Assembly (NCBI GenBank): GCA_963697705.1 | Contig: CAVOPA010000017.1 | Span: 744,001 to 808,000 of the forward strand | DNA length: 64,000 nucleotides | DNA from: CAVUCH01 sp963697705 | GTDB taxonomy: Bacteria; Acidobacteriota; Vicinamibacteria; Vicinamibacterales; JAENWD01 | Direction of reading: 5' to 3' | In this document: piece after piece, positions 17,413-25,829 of the stretch | Numbering within the stretch: position 1 is the stretch's first letter | How the letters are laid out: every line of letters begins with the position of its first letter | Program-made: the position numbers and the translations under genes | Notes under the pieces: generated by a model | The model's database searches: none | Told to the model about the DNA's origin: nothing | What the model saw: only the letters and a program-made list of their open reading frames with translations

Positions 17413-18581
17413 GCCAGCTCGGGACGTTCTGCGGCGAACGGCAGCGTGACCAGCACGAGGAACAGCATCAGGAACTCCGAGTCGCCGAAGTTGTATTCGA
17501 ACATCCCGGCGGCCAGCATGCCGGCGATCGCGGCGAGTGCCGTGGCGGGGAGGCAGGGAAAGCGGCTCCGCCGGAGCAGCCGTGCGACGTCCACCGCGGC
17601 GATCCCGACTACGCAGAGCCACGCCGCGAGGGCCGGGAGTCCGCGCTCGGCGGCGATCTGCATGGGCACGTTGTGCAGGTGCGGGTTCACCTTCTCGACC
17701 GCGGTCGGATCGCGGTACTGCGCGTAGAGCCGCTGCACCATGTTCGGGCCCACGCCCGTGAACGGGTGCGTCTTGATCATCGCGACGCCCTCATGGAGCA
17801 TCGCCACGCGGTCACGGCTCGTCGGGTCCTTCAGATCGAACATCGAGTAGAAGCGGGCCGTAATCTGCGGTGGTGAAATCGCGAAGAACACCGCCGCGAC
17901 GATCGGAATCACCGGCAGCAGGCGGAAGTCCTTCATCGCGAAGAGCAGCGCCGCCACGGCGCAGGCGCCGACCCACGCACTGCGGGTGAAGGTCAGCACG
18001 AGCGCGACGAGGAGCGCCGGCAGCACCATTGCCGGCCACATCCTGTTCCGCGGCTCGAAGAGCAGCCGGGCGACGGCGGCCGCCACGACCAGCAGCAGCA
18101 GACCCGAATACGTCATGTAGTGCCCGAGCGCCCCTTGTGGGCGCTGTCCCAGGTTGTTGTAGTTGAACAGCCCGTATTGGACGATGCCCCACGCCGCGCT
18201 TGCCGCGCCGACCGTGATGACGACCTGCAGCACCGTCATGGCCCGCGTGCCGCGGCCGAACTGGTAGACCATGGGCACGATCAGGAACAGCACGAGCTGC
18301 TTCGAGTCGACGAAGCTCGCCGCGCTGTCGTACGAGGCAGCCGCCGAGACCAGCGTCAGCAGCGCGTACACCAGCAGCGGCCAGAAGAACCGCGGCACGC
18401 TCACATCTTCCTGGTGCATCACCGCGAAGACCGTCCAACAGCCGATGGTGAAGGCGAGCACGATCCCGGCCACCGCGATCGAGAGCTGCAGCGCGCCAAC
18501 GAACACGAGCAGGCCGATCACGCCGGCAAGCTCGATGCGATCGTGCTGACCGGCGCGTGCCGCAAGCGAGACGGTCGTCAT
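17409..18581 (-). CDS. O-antigen ligase/polymerase family protein (Wzy_C)
   Basis: A 390-residue membrane protein with about eleven helices and a large periplasmic loop that includes the Wzy_C signature region AMLHEGVAMIKTHPFTGVGPNMV. The HxxxxGxGxN-like pattern is common to WaaL ligases and Wzy polymerases; these transfer or polymerise undecaprenyl-linked glycan on the periplasmic side. Location between a heptosyltransferase and a heptose kinase favours a ligase acting on LPS core, but polymerase is not excluded. Confidence 0.82.
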   Translation of the reverse strand: MTTVSLAARAGQHDRIELAGVIGLLVFVGALQLSIAVAGIVLAFTIGCWTVFAVMHQEDVSVPRFFWPLLVYALLTLVSAAASYDSAASFVDSKQLVLFLIVPMVYQFGRGTRAMTVLQVVITVGAASAAWGIVQYGLFNYNNLGQRPQGALGHYMTYSGLLLLVVAAAVARLLFEPRNRMWPAMVLPALLVALVLTFTRSAWVGACAVAALLFAMKDFRLLPVIPIVAAVFFAISPPQITARFYSMFDLKDPTSRDRVAMLHEGVAMIKTHPFTGVGPNMVQRLYAQYRDPTAVEKVNPHLHNVPMQIAAERGLPALAAWLCVVGIAAVDVARLLRRSRFPCLPATALAAIAGMLAAGMFEYNFGDSEFLMLFLVLVTLPFAAERPELA

Positions 18582-18586
18582 GCTCG

Positions 18587-19702
18587 TTACCGGCGCCCGG
18601 CCGATGCCGTCCGCATCGGCGGTTGCTGCGCGCCGGTCGCGGCACGCGCGAGCGCGCGCTCGGCGGCCGCGGCCACGGCCTCGGGTGTGATCTGCAGCAG
18701 GCAGCGGAAATCACCGGGCGCACACACGCGCTGATCGCACGGTCGGCAGGGCAGCGGGCCCGGTTCGACGGCCTCGGCCACGAGCAGCCGGTCGCGCCAC
18801 GGCTCGGACCGCGCGCTCAGCGTGGGACCGTAGATCCCCACGATAGGCGTGCGCGTCGTCGAGGCGAGATGGAGCGGCCCGCTGTCGCCGCCGATGAAGA
18901 GCGCGGCCCTCGCGACGAGGACGCGCAGTTCCGCCAGGCCAGGCTCGTCGGTCAGCACGACGCGCCCGGCCGCATCCGGCCCGAGCGCCTCGCGGGCGGC
19001 ACGGGCGATCGCGGCAGCCGCGTCGCTTTCCGACGGACCGGAGGTGAGCAGGATGCGCCGCCTCGGCGAACTGCGCGCGAGCGCGACGGCGAGCGCGGTG
19101 AATGCGGCCGCCGGCCACCGGCGGAACGGGTTCCCGGCACTCACGTGGATCACGATGAGCTCTGCACCAGGGGTGAGGCCGGCGGTGGCCAGCATCGTGT
19201 CCACGCGACGGCGCGCGTCGGGCGTCTCCACCATCTCGGCGGGATCCTCGGCGGGGTCGAGCGGGGCGATGCCGAGCGGCGCGAGCAGATCCGACTGGTT
19301 CGCGACCGAGTGCCGCGCCCGCAGCTCGCGCGGGCGATCGACGCGGTCGGTGTACATCCAGCTGCGGCCGGGAATCGTGTAGCCGATCCGCCGCGCCGCG
19401 CCGGTGATCCACGTCAGCCACGAACTGCGCGGGCCGCCGTGGAAGTCGATCACGAGGTCGAAGCGCGCGGCCCGCAGCCTCCGCCCGAGCCGCACGTCGT
19501 CGCCGATGCGGCGCAGACCGCGCGTGCGCTCGATGACGAGCACCTCGTCGAGGTGGGGATTGTCGCGCACGACGGGAGCCGCCGCGCCTTCGACGAGATA
19601 CGTCAGCCGCGCGCCGGGGAAGCGCCGGCGCAGCGCCCGGATGGCGGGAGTCGTGAACACTACGTCGCCGACGAGCCGCAGGCGGATGAGCAGGATGTTC
19701 AT
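18587..19702 (-). CDS. GT9 heptosyltransferase
   Basis: A 371-residue GT-B enzyme of the ADP-heptose:LPS heptosyltransferase family. Start MNILLIRLRLVGDVVFTTPAIRALRRRFPG is diagnostic; IVIHVSAGNPFRRWP carries the conserved basic site, and FIGGDSGPLHLASTTRTPIVGIYGP is the family C-terminal donor-binding signature. It ends 5 bases before the ligase gene and starts 18 bases after the Trm112-like gene. Probably adds heptose to LPS inner core. Confidence 0.92.
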   Translation of the reverse strand: MNILLIRLRLVGDVVFTTPAIRALRRRFPGARLTYLVEGAAAPVVRDNPHLDEVLVIERTRGLRRIGDDVRLGRRLRAARFDLVIDFHGGPRSSWLTWITGAARRIGYTIPGRSWMYTDRVDRPRELRARHSVANQSDLLAPLGIAPLDPAEDPAEMVETPDARRRVDTMLATAGLTPGAELIVIHVSAGNPFRRWPAAAFTALAVALARSSPRRRILLTSGPSESDAAAAIARAAREALGPDAAGRVVLTDEPGLAELRVLVARAALFIGGDSGPLHLASTTRTPIVGIYGPTLSARSEPWRDRLLVAEAVEPGPLPCRPCDQRVCAPGDFRCLLQITPEAVAAAAERALARAATGAQQPPMRTASAGRR

Positions 19703-19720
19703 CAGGCGGCCACGCGGCCC

Positions 19721-19891
19721 CTACGGCTCGATCGTGGCCTCGTCGATCAGCATCACGGGGATGTCGTCCTTGATTGGATAGACGCGGTGACAGGCGGGGC
19801 ACTTGAGCCCCGTGTCCTGGTGTACGAGCGCCAGCGGCTTGTGGCACTTCGGGCAGACGAGCAGTTCGAGCAGCGTGGGATCCACAGCCAT
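19721..19891 (-). CDS. Trm112-family small zinc protein
   Basis: A 56-residue protein: MAVDPTLLELLVCPKCHKPL, then LKCPACHRVYPIKDDIPVM. Two CxxC pairs form a zinc site, and the C-terminal DDIPVMLIDEA is the usual ending of bacterial YcaR/Trm112-like proteins, often found in LPS gene clusters (next to kdsB or lpxK in E. coli). It is too short to be called by simple length cut-offs. It heads the minus-strand heptosyltransferase operon. Biochemical role in bacteria is unclear; in other organisms it stabilises methyltransferases. Confidence 0.9.
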   Translation of the reverse strand: MAVDPTLLELLVCPKCHKPLALVHQDTGLKCPACHRVYPIKDDIPVMLIDEATIEP

Positions 19892-19997
19892 CGGGGCCGT
19901 CTCCTATAAGTCACGCCCACTATACCAGAGTCATTTTGCGCATCGGTCGCACCGGCCGGGGCTGATCGCCGCGGTCTGTGAAACAATTGGCGAAACC

Positions 19998-21965
19998 ATG
20001 TTGGCCAGGGTCCCGGCGTCCGCCGCGCTGTGCTTCCTGCTGTTGCAGGCCCCCCTTCTCGTGTCGGCGCAACCAGTGGAGCACCCGGCGGGCACCGCCA
20101 CCGCGCAGGCGTACTACCAGTTCATGCTCGGGCGCGACCTCGAGGCGAACGGTGAAACGGCCAAGGCGATGGCCGCGTACACCGCCGCCGCACGCCTCGA
20201 CCCACAGTCCGCCGAAGTTCGTGCCGAGCTCGCCGGCTTTCTCGCCAGACAGGGTCACGTCGAGGACGCCTCGCGCGAGGCGCGGGCAGCACTGGCGCTC
20301 GATCCGGCGAACCACGAGGCGAACCGGATTCTCGGCAGCATCCTCGCCTCTCTCGCCGAGCCCGGCGTTGGCGGCGACGCGAGCGATCGCACGCTGGCCG
20401 AAGCGGCCTCGTATCTCGAGCGCGGACGGCGCGGCGACGGCGCTGACGCCGACCCCTCGATCGACCTGCTGTTGGCGCGCCTCTACGTCCGCGGCCGTCA
20501 CTACGACCAGGCGATCGCGCTGCTGCAGGACCTGCTCGACCGCGAAATGATCCCCGAGGCTTACCTGCTGCTGGCCGAAGCCTGGAGCGGCGCCGGCAAC
20601 ATCTCCGAGGCGACGCGTGCCCTCGAATCGGGCGCCGAGGCGAACCCGCGCCTGCTGGTGTCGCTGGCCGAGATGTACGAAGAGCAGCAGCAATGGGGCA
20701 GCGCGGCGTCGGCCTACGAACGCGCCGCGGCGCTGACCCCCCAGTCGGCCGAGGTGAAGACCCGGTGGGCCGGAGCGCTGCTGAACATCCAGGACGATGC
20801 GGCCACCGCACGGGCGCGCCAGATGCTCGAGGGCCTGGCAGCCTCGCGGCCCCGTGACGATCGCACGCTCTATCTGCTCTCACAGGCGCAGCGGCGGTCG
20901 CAGGACCTTGCGAGTGCGGAAGCCACGGCCAGGCGCGTCATCGCGCTCGACCCGAAAGGGCTCTGGGGACCCTGGGCGCTTGCCCAGGTCCTCGAGGATC
21001 GCCGCGACTACGCCGGCGTCGTCACGACGCTCAGCGCCGCCCTGTCGGAGTTCTCGACCCGCGAGACCCCGCCACCGCGCCAGGCGCTCGCGATGCTGAC
21101 GCACCTCGGGTTCGCGCAATTGCAGCTCGGTCAAAACGACGAGGCGGTGGAAACGTTCGCCAGGGCCAAGGAGGCTTCGGGCGGCGACGACACGCTCGAC
21201 CTCTATCTCGGGCAGGCGTACCTCTCGGCCCGCCGATTCCCCGAGGCGCTGTCGGTACTCGGGCCGCTCCGGGCAAAGGACCCGCGCGATGTCCGGGTGG
21301 TGCAGCTCGAGGCGCGGGCGCTGGCCGGCGCCGGCCGCCGCAGCGAGGCCATCACGTCGCTGCGCGCGTTCATCGACGCCGGTACCGATCAGCCGTCCGC
21401 GCATCTCTCGCTCGCCGACATGCTCGTGGACGATGGCCGCATCGCCGAGGCGCACGCGGTGCTCGACGACGCGGCGGCGCGCTTTCCGGACAATGTGTCG
21501 GTGCCGTTCCAGCGCGGGGCCTTGTACGAGCGCGCGAAAGACTACGCGCACGCCGAGGAGGCGTTCCGGGCGGTGATCGCCCGCGACCCACGCCACGCGC
21601 AAGCGCTCAATTACCTGGGATACATGCTCGCCGAGCGCGGGGAGCGGCTCGACGAAGCGGTCACGTTGATCGGTCGGGCACTCGCGATCGACCCCGGCAA
21701 CGGCTCCTACCTCGATAGCCTCGGATGGACCTACTTCAAGCTGCATCGCCACGAGGACGCGCGGAAGCAGCTCGCGGAAGCGGCCGCGCAGCTGCCGTTC
21801 AACTCCGTCGTGCAGGATCACCTGGGTGACGTGCTCGCGGCGCTCGGCCGGCACGCGGACGCGATCGCGGCCTGGCAGCGGGCGCTCGCCGGCGACCGTG
21901 AGGCGATCGACGAACGGGTCATCGGATCGAAGATCGCGAATGCGAAGGAGCAGGCGTCGCGGTGA
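19998..21965 (+). CDS. Exported TPR-repeat protein
   Basis: A 655-residue protein with a signal peptide (MLARVPASAALCFLLLQAPLLVSA) and an almost continuous superhelix of TPR-like 34-residue repeats, for example FMLGRDLEANGETAKAMAAYTAAARLDP and ALNYLGYMLAERGERLDEAVTLIGRALAIDPGN. Proteins of this kind precede lolB in other phyla and probably act as periplasmic scaffolds. Start: ATG at 19998, followed by the signal peptide; upstream codons in frame are a shadow of the Trm112 gene. Stop overlaps the GTG of the next gene. Confidence 0.85.
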   Translation: MLARVPASAALCFLLLQAPLLVSAQPVEHPAGTATAQAYYQFMLGRDLEANGETAKAMAAYTAAARLDPQSAEVRAELAGFLARQGHVEDASREARAALALDPANHEANRILGSILASLAEPGVGGDASDRTLAEAASYLERGRRGDGADADPSIDLLLARLYVRGRHYDQAIALLQDLLDREMIPEAYLLLAEAWSGAGNISEATRALESGAEANPRLLVSLAEMYEEQQQWGSAASAYERAAALTPQSAEVKTRWAGALLNIQDDAATARARQMLEGLAASRPRDDRTLYLLSQAQRRSQDLASAEATARRVIALDPKGLWGPWALAQVLEDRRDYAGVVTTLSAALSEFSTRETPPPRQALAMLTHLGFAQLQLGQNDEAVETFARAKEASGGDDTLDLYLGQAYLSARRFPEALSVLGPLRAKDPRDVRVVQLEARALAGAGRRSEAITSLRAFIDAGTDQPSAHLSLADMLVDDGRIAEAHAVLDDAAARFPDNVSVPFQRGALYERAKDYAHAEEAFRAVIARDPRHAQALNYLGYMLAERGERLDEAVTLIGRALAIDPGNGSYLDSLGWTYFKLHRHEDARKQLAEAAAQLPFNSVVQDHLGDVLAALGRHADAIAAWQRALAGDREAIDERVIGSKIANAKEQASR

Positions 21966-22774
21966 CGCGTGGATGCGCGTGCGGCGCGGCCCTGCTCGCC
22001 GCGATCCTCTGCGCCGGATGCGGCGCACCGAAACCGGTCGCGCTGCCCACAGCGTCGGGCACCCCGCTGGCGGACATCACACCCGTTCTCGGCGAAGCGC
22101 TCGGTCACTGTGATGCGGTGCGCACCCTGACCGCCGAGATCGGCTTGTCCGGGCGTGCCGGCCGGCAGCGCCTGCGCGTGCGGTTGATTGCGGGCCTCGC
22201 GGCTCCCGACGGCATCCGCCTCGAAGCCGTGGCGCCGATGGGACCGCCCGTGTTCATCCTGGCGTCCGCCGGGGATCAGACGACCTTGCTGCTCCCCCGC
22301 GACGATCGCGTGCTGACGGGACAGCCGCCCGCAGCGATTCTCGAGGCGCTCGCCGGCGTCCGCGTTGCGCCAGCCGACCTGCGCCGCCTCCTGGCGGGGT
22401 GCCCCGCCGATGCCATCGACGGCCGTGACGCGCGCGCGATCGGCGCCGAGTGGGTGCGCGCGGGCACTGCTGGCGGGAGCACGGCCTATTTCCGTCGCCT
22501 GGGCGGCCGCTGGCGCCTTGCTGCGCTGAGGGGGACCGGGCTCGACGTGGAGCTTGGGCCCGGCACGGGCCCTCAGCCTGCGTACGCGCGACTCCTCAGT
22601 CCTGACGCGAGCGCGGGCGCCGCCTTCGATCTGACATTGCGCCTCTCGCAGGTCGAGGTGAACGCCGAGGTCCCGGCGGAGGCGTTCACGGTGCGCATAC
22701 CGGAGAAGGCGGCGCCGATCACCCTCGACGAGCTGCGGCAGTCGGGCCCGCTTCGCGATCGCTCCTCCTCATGA
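21962..22774 (+). CDS. LolB-like outer-membrane lipoprotein
   Basis: A 270-residue predicted lipoprotein: signal LLAAILCAGC with lipidated C20 (the -3 residue is Cys, slightly unusual). The body is beta-rich, as in the LolA/LolB or DUF4292 fold: TLTAEIGLSGRAGRQRLRVRLIAGLAAPDGIRLEAVAPMG. Family assignment also rests on position: it lies directly before ispE, where lolB lies in proteobacteria. It overlaps both neighbours by four bases (GTGA and ATGA). LolB receives lipoproteins from LolA at the outer membrane; that function here is inference. Confidence 0.7.
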   Translation: MTRGCACGAALLAAILCAGCGAPKPVALPTASGTPLADITPVLGEALGHCDAVRTLTAEIGLSGRAGRQRLRVRLIAGLAAPDGIRLEAVAPMGPPVFILASAGDQTTLLLPRDDRVLTGQPPAAILEALAGVRVAPADLRRLLAGCPADAIDGRDARAIGAEWVRAGTAGGSTAYFRRLGGRWRLAALRGTGLDVELGPGTGPQPAYARLLSPDASAGAAFDLTLRLSQVEVNAEVPAEAFTVRIPEKAAPITLDELRQSGPLRDRSSS

Positions 22775-23685
22775 TCTCGCTCGCCGTCCGCGCCCACGCC
22801 AAGGTCAATCTCGACCTGCGGATCCTCGCCCGCCGTTCCGACGGGTACCACGACTTGAGGACGCTGTTCCAGTCCTTGTCCCTGCACGATCGCCTGACGT
22901 TCCGCGCGCGGCGCGGTCCGTTCGCGATCGCGAGCGACGACCGCGACATGCCGCGCGATGCGAGCAATCTGGTATGGCGCGCGGCGCAGGCGCTCTGGAC
23001 AGCGAGCGGCCGCGCCGGCGACGTGCGCGGCGTCGAGGTCTCGATCGACAAGCGCATTCCGGCGCAGGCGGGCCTCGGCGGCGGCAGCAGCGACGCGGCG
23101 GCCACGCTCGTCGCCCTGAACGGGTTGTGGCGGGCTGGCTTCGATGCCGGCGACCTGGCGCGGCTCGGTACGACGCTCGGCGCCGACGTGCCGTATTTCC
23201 TGGTCGGCGGCACGGCGCTCGGCCTCGGTCGCGGAGAGACGCTGTACCCCCTTCCCGACGTCCCCTCGATGGGTGTGCTCGTCGTGAAGCCCTCGTTCGG
23301 CGTCTCGACGGCAGATGCCTACGGCTGGTACGCGGCGGAGCCGCGGCCGCCGAGCGACGCCGTGCAGGCGCTGGCCGTGCCCTGGTACCCAGGACCGCTC
23401 GTGGTCGCCAACGATCTGGAGCGGCCGGTGATGCAGCAGCACCCGGAGCTGCTCGTGATCCGGCGTGCCCTGCTGCGGGCCCGCGCCGAGGTGGCGTTGA
23501 TGTCGGGCAGCGGCTCGGCCGTCTTCGGCCTGTTCCCGACGGTTGTCGCCGCCCGGTCTGCGGCGGCGGGGCTCCGGAGCGCGTCGCGCGGCGCCCGAAC
23601 AGGCGAATGCGGCGGCTGGCGGGTGATCGTCACGCGGTTCCTCGCGAGAGGGCCGTACAAGCGGAGCCTTGCGGCTCGGTGTTAA
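22771..23685 (+). CDS. ispE: 4-diphosphocytidyl-2-C-methyl-D-erythritol kinase
   Basis: GHMP kinase of the MEP isoprenoid pathway; phosphorylates CDP-ME at the 2-hydroxyl. The 304-residue product starts MISLAVRAHAKVNLDLRILARRSDGYH (motif 1, catalytic Lys and His), has the ATP loop PAQAGLGGGSSDAAA and the C-terminal MSGSGSAVFGLFP motif. Length is typical. ispD and ispF, its pathway neighbours, are fused 13 kb downstream at 36178. Start ATG overlaps the preceding stop. Confidence 0.97.
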   Translation: MISLAVRAHAKVNLDLRILARRSDGYHDLRTLFQSLSLHDRLTFRARRGPFAIASDDRDMPRDASNLVWRAAQALWTASGRAGDVRGVEVSIDKRIPAQAGLGGGSSDAAATLVALNGLWRAGFDAGDLARLGTTLGADVPYFLVGGTALGLGRGETLYPLPDVPSMGVLVVKPSFGVSTADAYGWYAAEPRPPSDAVQALAVPWYPGPLVVANDLERPVMQQHPELLVIRRALLRARAEVALMSGSGSAVFGLFPTVVAARSAAAGLRSASRGARTGECGGWRVIVTRFLARGPYKRSLAARC

Positions 23686-23686
23686 A

Positions 23687-23812
23687 CCCGCGATTCACTT
23701 GTGTAGTCATGTGGGGCAGGCCTTCAGGCCTGCTTGCGAGCGCGATTTGCAGGGCTGAAGCCCTGCCCCACGTGACTGATGCGGTGACAACACACAAGCG
23801 AGCACCGGATTT
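23687..23812. repeat. BIME-like REP element, copy B
   Basis: A roughly 126-bp element: left end CCCGCGATTCACTTGTGTAG, hairpin GCAGGCC-TTCA-GGCCTGC, then hairpin GCAGGGC-TGAA-GCCCTGC in opposite orientation, right end GACAACACACAAGCGAGCAC. The two halves are imperfect inverted repeats of each other. Near-identical to copy C at 29.5 kb. Lies in the 419-base gap between ispE and prs. Confidence 0.85.
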
Positions 23813-23884
23813 AGGCCGAGTCGCCGGGTCGTTGGTCCCGATGAGCGGCGGGTGTGTCCCGGGGGCGGGCGCCTGTCGCGGTGC

Positions 23885-23912
23885 TTGCCGGCCTTGCGAC
23901 CGATCGTATAAA
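23885..23912 (+). promoter_or_regulatory. Candidate promoter of prs
   Basis: TTGCCG (23885-23890) and TATAAA (23907-23912) with a 16-base spacer. This would give a leader of about 185 bases before prs. No tRNA-Gln or known riboswitch was recognised in that leader. Confidence 0.45.
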
Positions 23913-24104
23913 CTTCAGGTTTCGCACGACCGTGGTTGGGACGTCCTGCCGGTCAGCTTCCCCTGAGAAGGTTACGGATGCACCCCGGTCCCCTCGTGAA
24001 AACCCACGGACGGGGCCGTCGAGCCGAAGCGCATGCGGCGCGTCGTGCGGAATCGTGTCTGAGGGGCTGGCCGCGCGACGGACATATGAGCGGTTGCACG
24101 ACAC

Positions 24105-25070
24105 ATGGGTGACTGCTTCATGCCCACCGGTTTTGGCCAGTTGAAGGTGTTCTCGGGCAGCGCGCACCCTCTGCTGGCCCGTGAGATTGCCGACTACCTC
24201 GGCATCACCGTCGGGCAGGCCCGGCTGCGGCGCTTTCCCGACACCGAGGTGTCGTTTCAGATCGACGAGAACATCCGCGGCACCGACGTCTACATCGTGC
24301 AGCCGACGTCGGCGCCGGTCGATGAGCACCTCGTCGAGCTGATGATCATGATCGATGCGTTCCGCCGGTCGTCGGCGGCGCGGATCACGGCGGTGATCCC
24401 GTATTACGGCTACGCGCGGCAGGATCGTAAAGACAAGCCGCGGGTGCCGATCTCCGCCAAGCTGGTGGCCAACGTGCTGAGCGCGGCGGGTACCAACCGG
24501 GTGCTGACCATGGATTTGCACAAGGCGCAGATCCAGGCGTTCTTCGACATCCCGGTCGATCACCTGTTTGCGGCGCCGGTGATCATCGAGTACCTCGCGC
24601 GGCGGGGGTACCCGGACATCACCATCGTCTCGCCCGACGCGGGCGGCGCGGAACGGGCGCGGGCCTACGCCAAGCGGCTCGGCGCGGAACTGGCGGTGAT
24701 CGACAAGCGGCGTACGGAGGACGGGACGGCGGAGGTGATGAACGTGATCGGCGACGTCGAGGGCCGCACCTGCATCATCCAGGACGACATCATCGACACG
24801 GCGGGCACGATCCAGAAGGCGGCCCACGCGCTCAAGGCCAACGGCGCCGCGCGCGTGCTTGCCTGTGCCGTCCACGGCGTGCTCTCGGGTCCGGCCATCC
24901 AGCGGATCGAGGAGTCGCCGCTCGACGAGCTGATCGTGACCAACACGATCCCGCACACGCCCGAACGCGAGCGGTGTTCGAAGATCAGGACGCTGTCGGT
25001 GGCCCGGCTGCTCGGCCAGGCGATTCGCAGCATCCACGAGGAGACGTCGGTGTCATCACTGTTCGTCTGA
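24105..25070 (+). CDS. prs: Ribose-phosphate pyrophosphokinase
   Basis: Makes PRPP from ribose-5-phosphate and ATP for purine, pyrimidine, His and Trp synthesis. The product is 321 residues (316 if the ATG at 24120 is used, which matches the common MPTGFGQLKVFSGSAHP start). Visible sites: FPDTEVSFQIDENIRG, PYYGYARQDRKD (regulatory flexible loop and ATP site), the PRPP-binding loop VIQDDIIDTAGTI and catalytic KRRTE. It is part of the conserved ispE-prs-rplY-pth order. Confidence 0.97.
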   Translation: MGDCFMPTGFGQLKVFSGSAHPLLAREIADYLGITVGQARLRRFPDTEVSFQIDENIRGTDVYIVQPTSAPVDEHLVELMIMIDAFRRSSAARITAVIPYYGYARQDRKDKPRVPISAKLVANVLSAAGTNRVLTMDLHKAQIQAFFDIPVDHLFAAPVIIEYLARRGYPDITIVSPDAGGAERARAYAKRLGAELAVIDKRRTEDGTAEVMNVIGDVEGRTCIIQDDIIDTAGTIQKAAHALKANGAARVLACAVHGVLSGPAIQRIEESPLDELIVTNTIPHTPERERCSKIRTLSVARLLGQAIRSIHEETSVSSLFV

Positions 25071-25074
25071 TCGC

Positions 25075-25155
25075 GTAGTGCCGACCTTGAGGTCGGCGAT
25101 CGAGAATTGCTGTCGGTCCGACCGTCGTCGACCCCGGCCTGAGGGCCGGGGCTAC
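25075..25155. repeat. Inverted pair of REP-like hairpins between prs and rplY
   Basis: GTAGTGCCGACC-TTGA-GGTCGGC (25075-25097) faces CCCCGGCC-TGAG-GGCCGGGG followed by CTAC (25132-25155). Read on the other strand, the second begins GTAGCCCCGGCC-CTCA. Stems differ from the usual copies but the GTAG lead and Y-T-Y-A type loop are kept. Confidence 0.7.
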
Positions 25156-25172
25156 AGGGAAGAGAAGAGAGA

Positions 25173-25829
25173 ATGGACGCAACACTGCAGGCAGTCAAAC
25201 GGGCAGACAAGGGTAAGAACGAGGCGCGTCGGCATCGCGCGGCGGGCCGGCTGCCCGCGGTCGTGTACGGTGCCGGCGCGGCGACGCCGGTCACAGTGGA
25301 GCCGAAGGCGCTCTCGCGCATCCTCCACAGCGAGTCGGGCGCGAACACGCTCATCACCCTTGCGGTGGACGGTGAGGCTGACGCGCGCGTGCTCGTGAAG
25401 GAATATCAGCTCGACCCGGTGACCCGGCACCTGCTGCACGCGGATTTCTACCGCGTCGCGATGGACAAGCCGATCACCGTCACGGTGACCGTCGTGCTCG
25501 AGGGCGAACCGAAGGGCGTGAAGCAGCAGGGCGGCATCCTCGACTTCGTCCATCGCGAGGTCTCGATCGAGTGCCTGCCCGGTGACATTCCCGAGCACAT
25601 CGTCGTCGACGTCAGTGAGCTGATGCTGAACGAAGGCGTGCGCCTGCGCGATGTCGCGAAGGACGTCAAGTGGACGCCGCTCAGCGACCTCGACACCCTG
25701 CTCGTCCATGTCGTGGCGCTCCGCGTGGTCGAGGAGCCGGCGGCCGCGGAAGCGGCGACGGCGACCACCCCGGCGGAGCCTGAAGTGGCGAAGAAGGGGA
25801 AGACGGACAAGGACGAGGAGAAGGCCTGA
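25173..25829 (+). CDS. rplY: 50S ribosomal protein L25, long (CTC) form
   Basis: A 218-residue 5S-rRNA-binding ribosomal protein. Order: L25 domain (about 1-92, with GKNEARRHRAAGRLPAVVYG), TL5/CTC C-terminal beta domain (about 100-185, with GGILDFVHREVSIECLP) and a low-complexity Ala/Glu/Lys tail. Start ATG at 25173 follows a GAGAAGAGAGA purine tract. Its stop TGA overlaps the proposed CTG start of pth. Confidence 0.96.
   Translation: MDATLQAVKRADKGKNEARRHRAAGRLPAVVYGAGAATPVTVEPKALSRILHSESGANTLITLAVDGEADARVLVKEYQLDPVTRHLLHADFYRVAMDKPITVTVTVVLEGEPKGVKQQGGILDFVHREVSIECLPGDIPEHIVVDVSELMLNEGVRLRDVAKDVKWTPLSDLDTLLVHVVALRVVEEPAAAEAATATTPAEPEVAKKGKTDKDEEKA

Noticed and set aside
23813..24104. tRNA-Gln expected between ispE and prs
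   Set aside because: No cloverleaf or TTG anticodon arm could be found in the gap.
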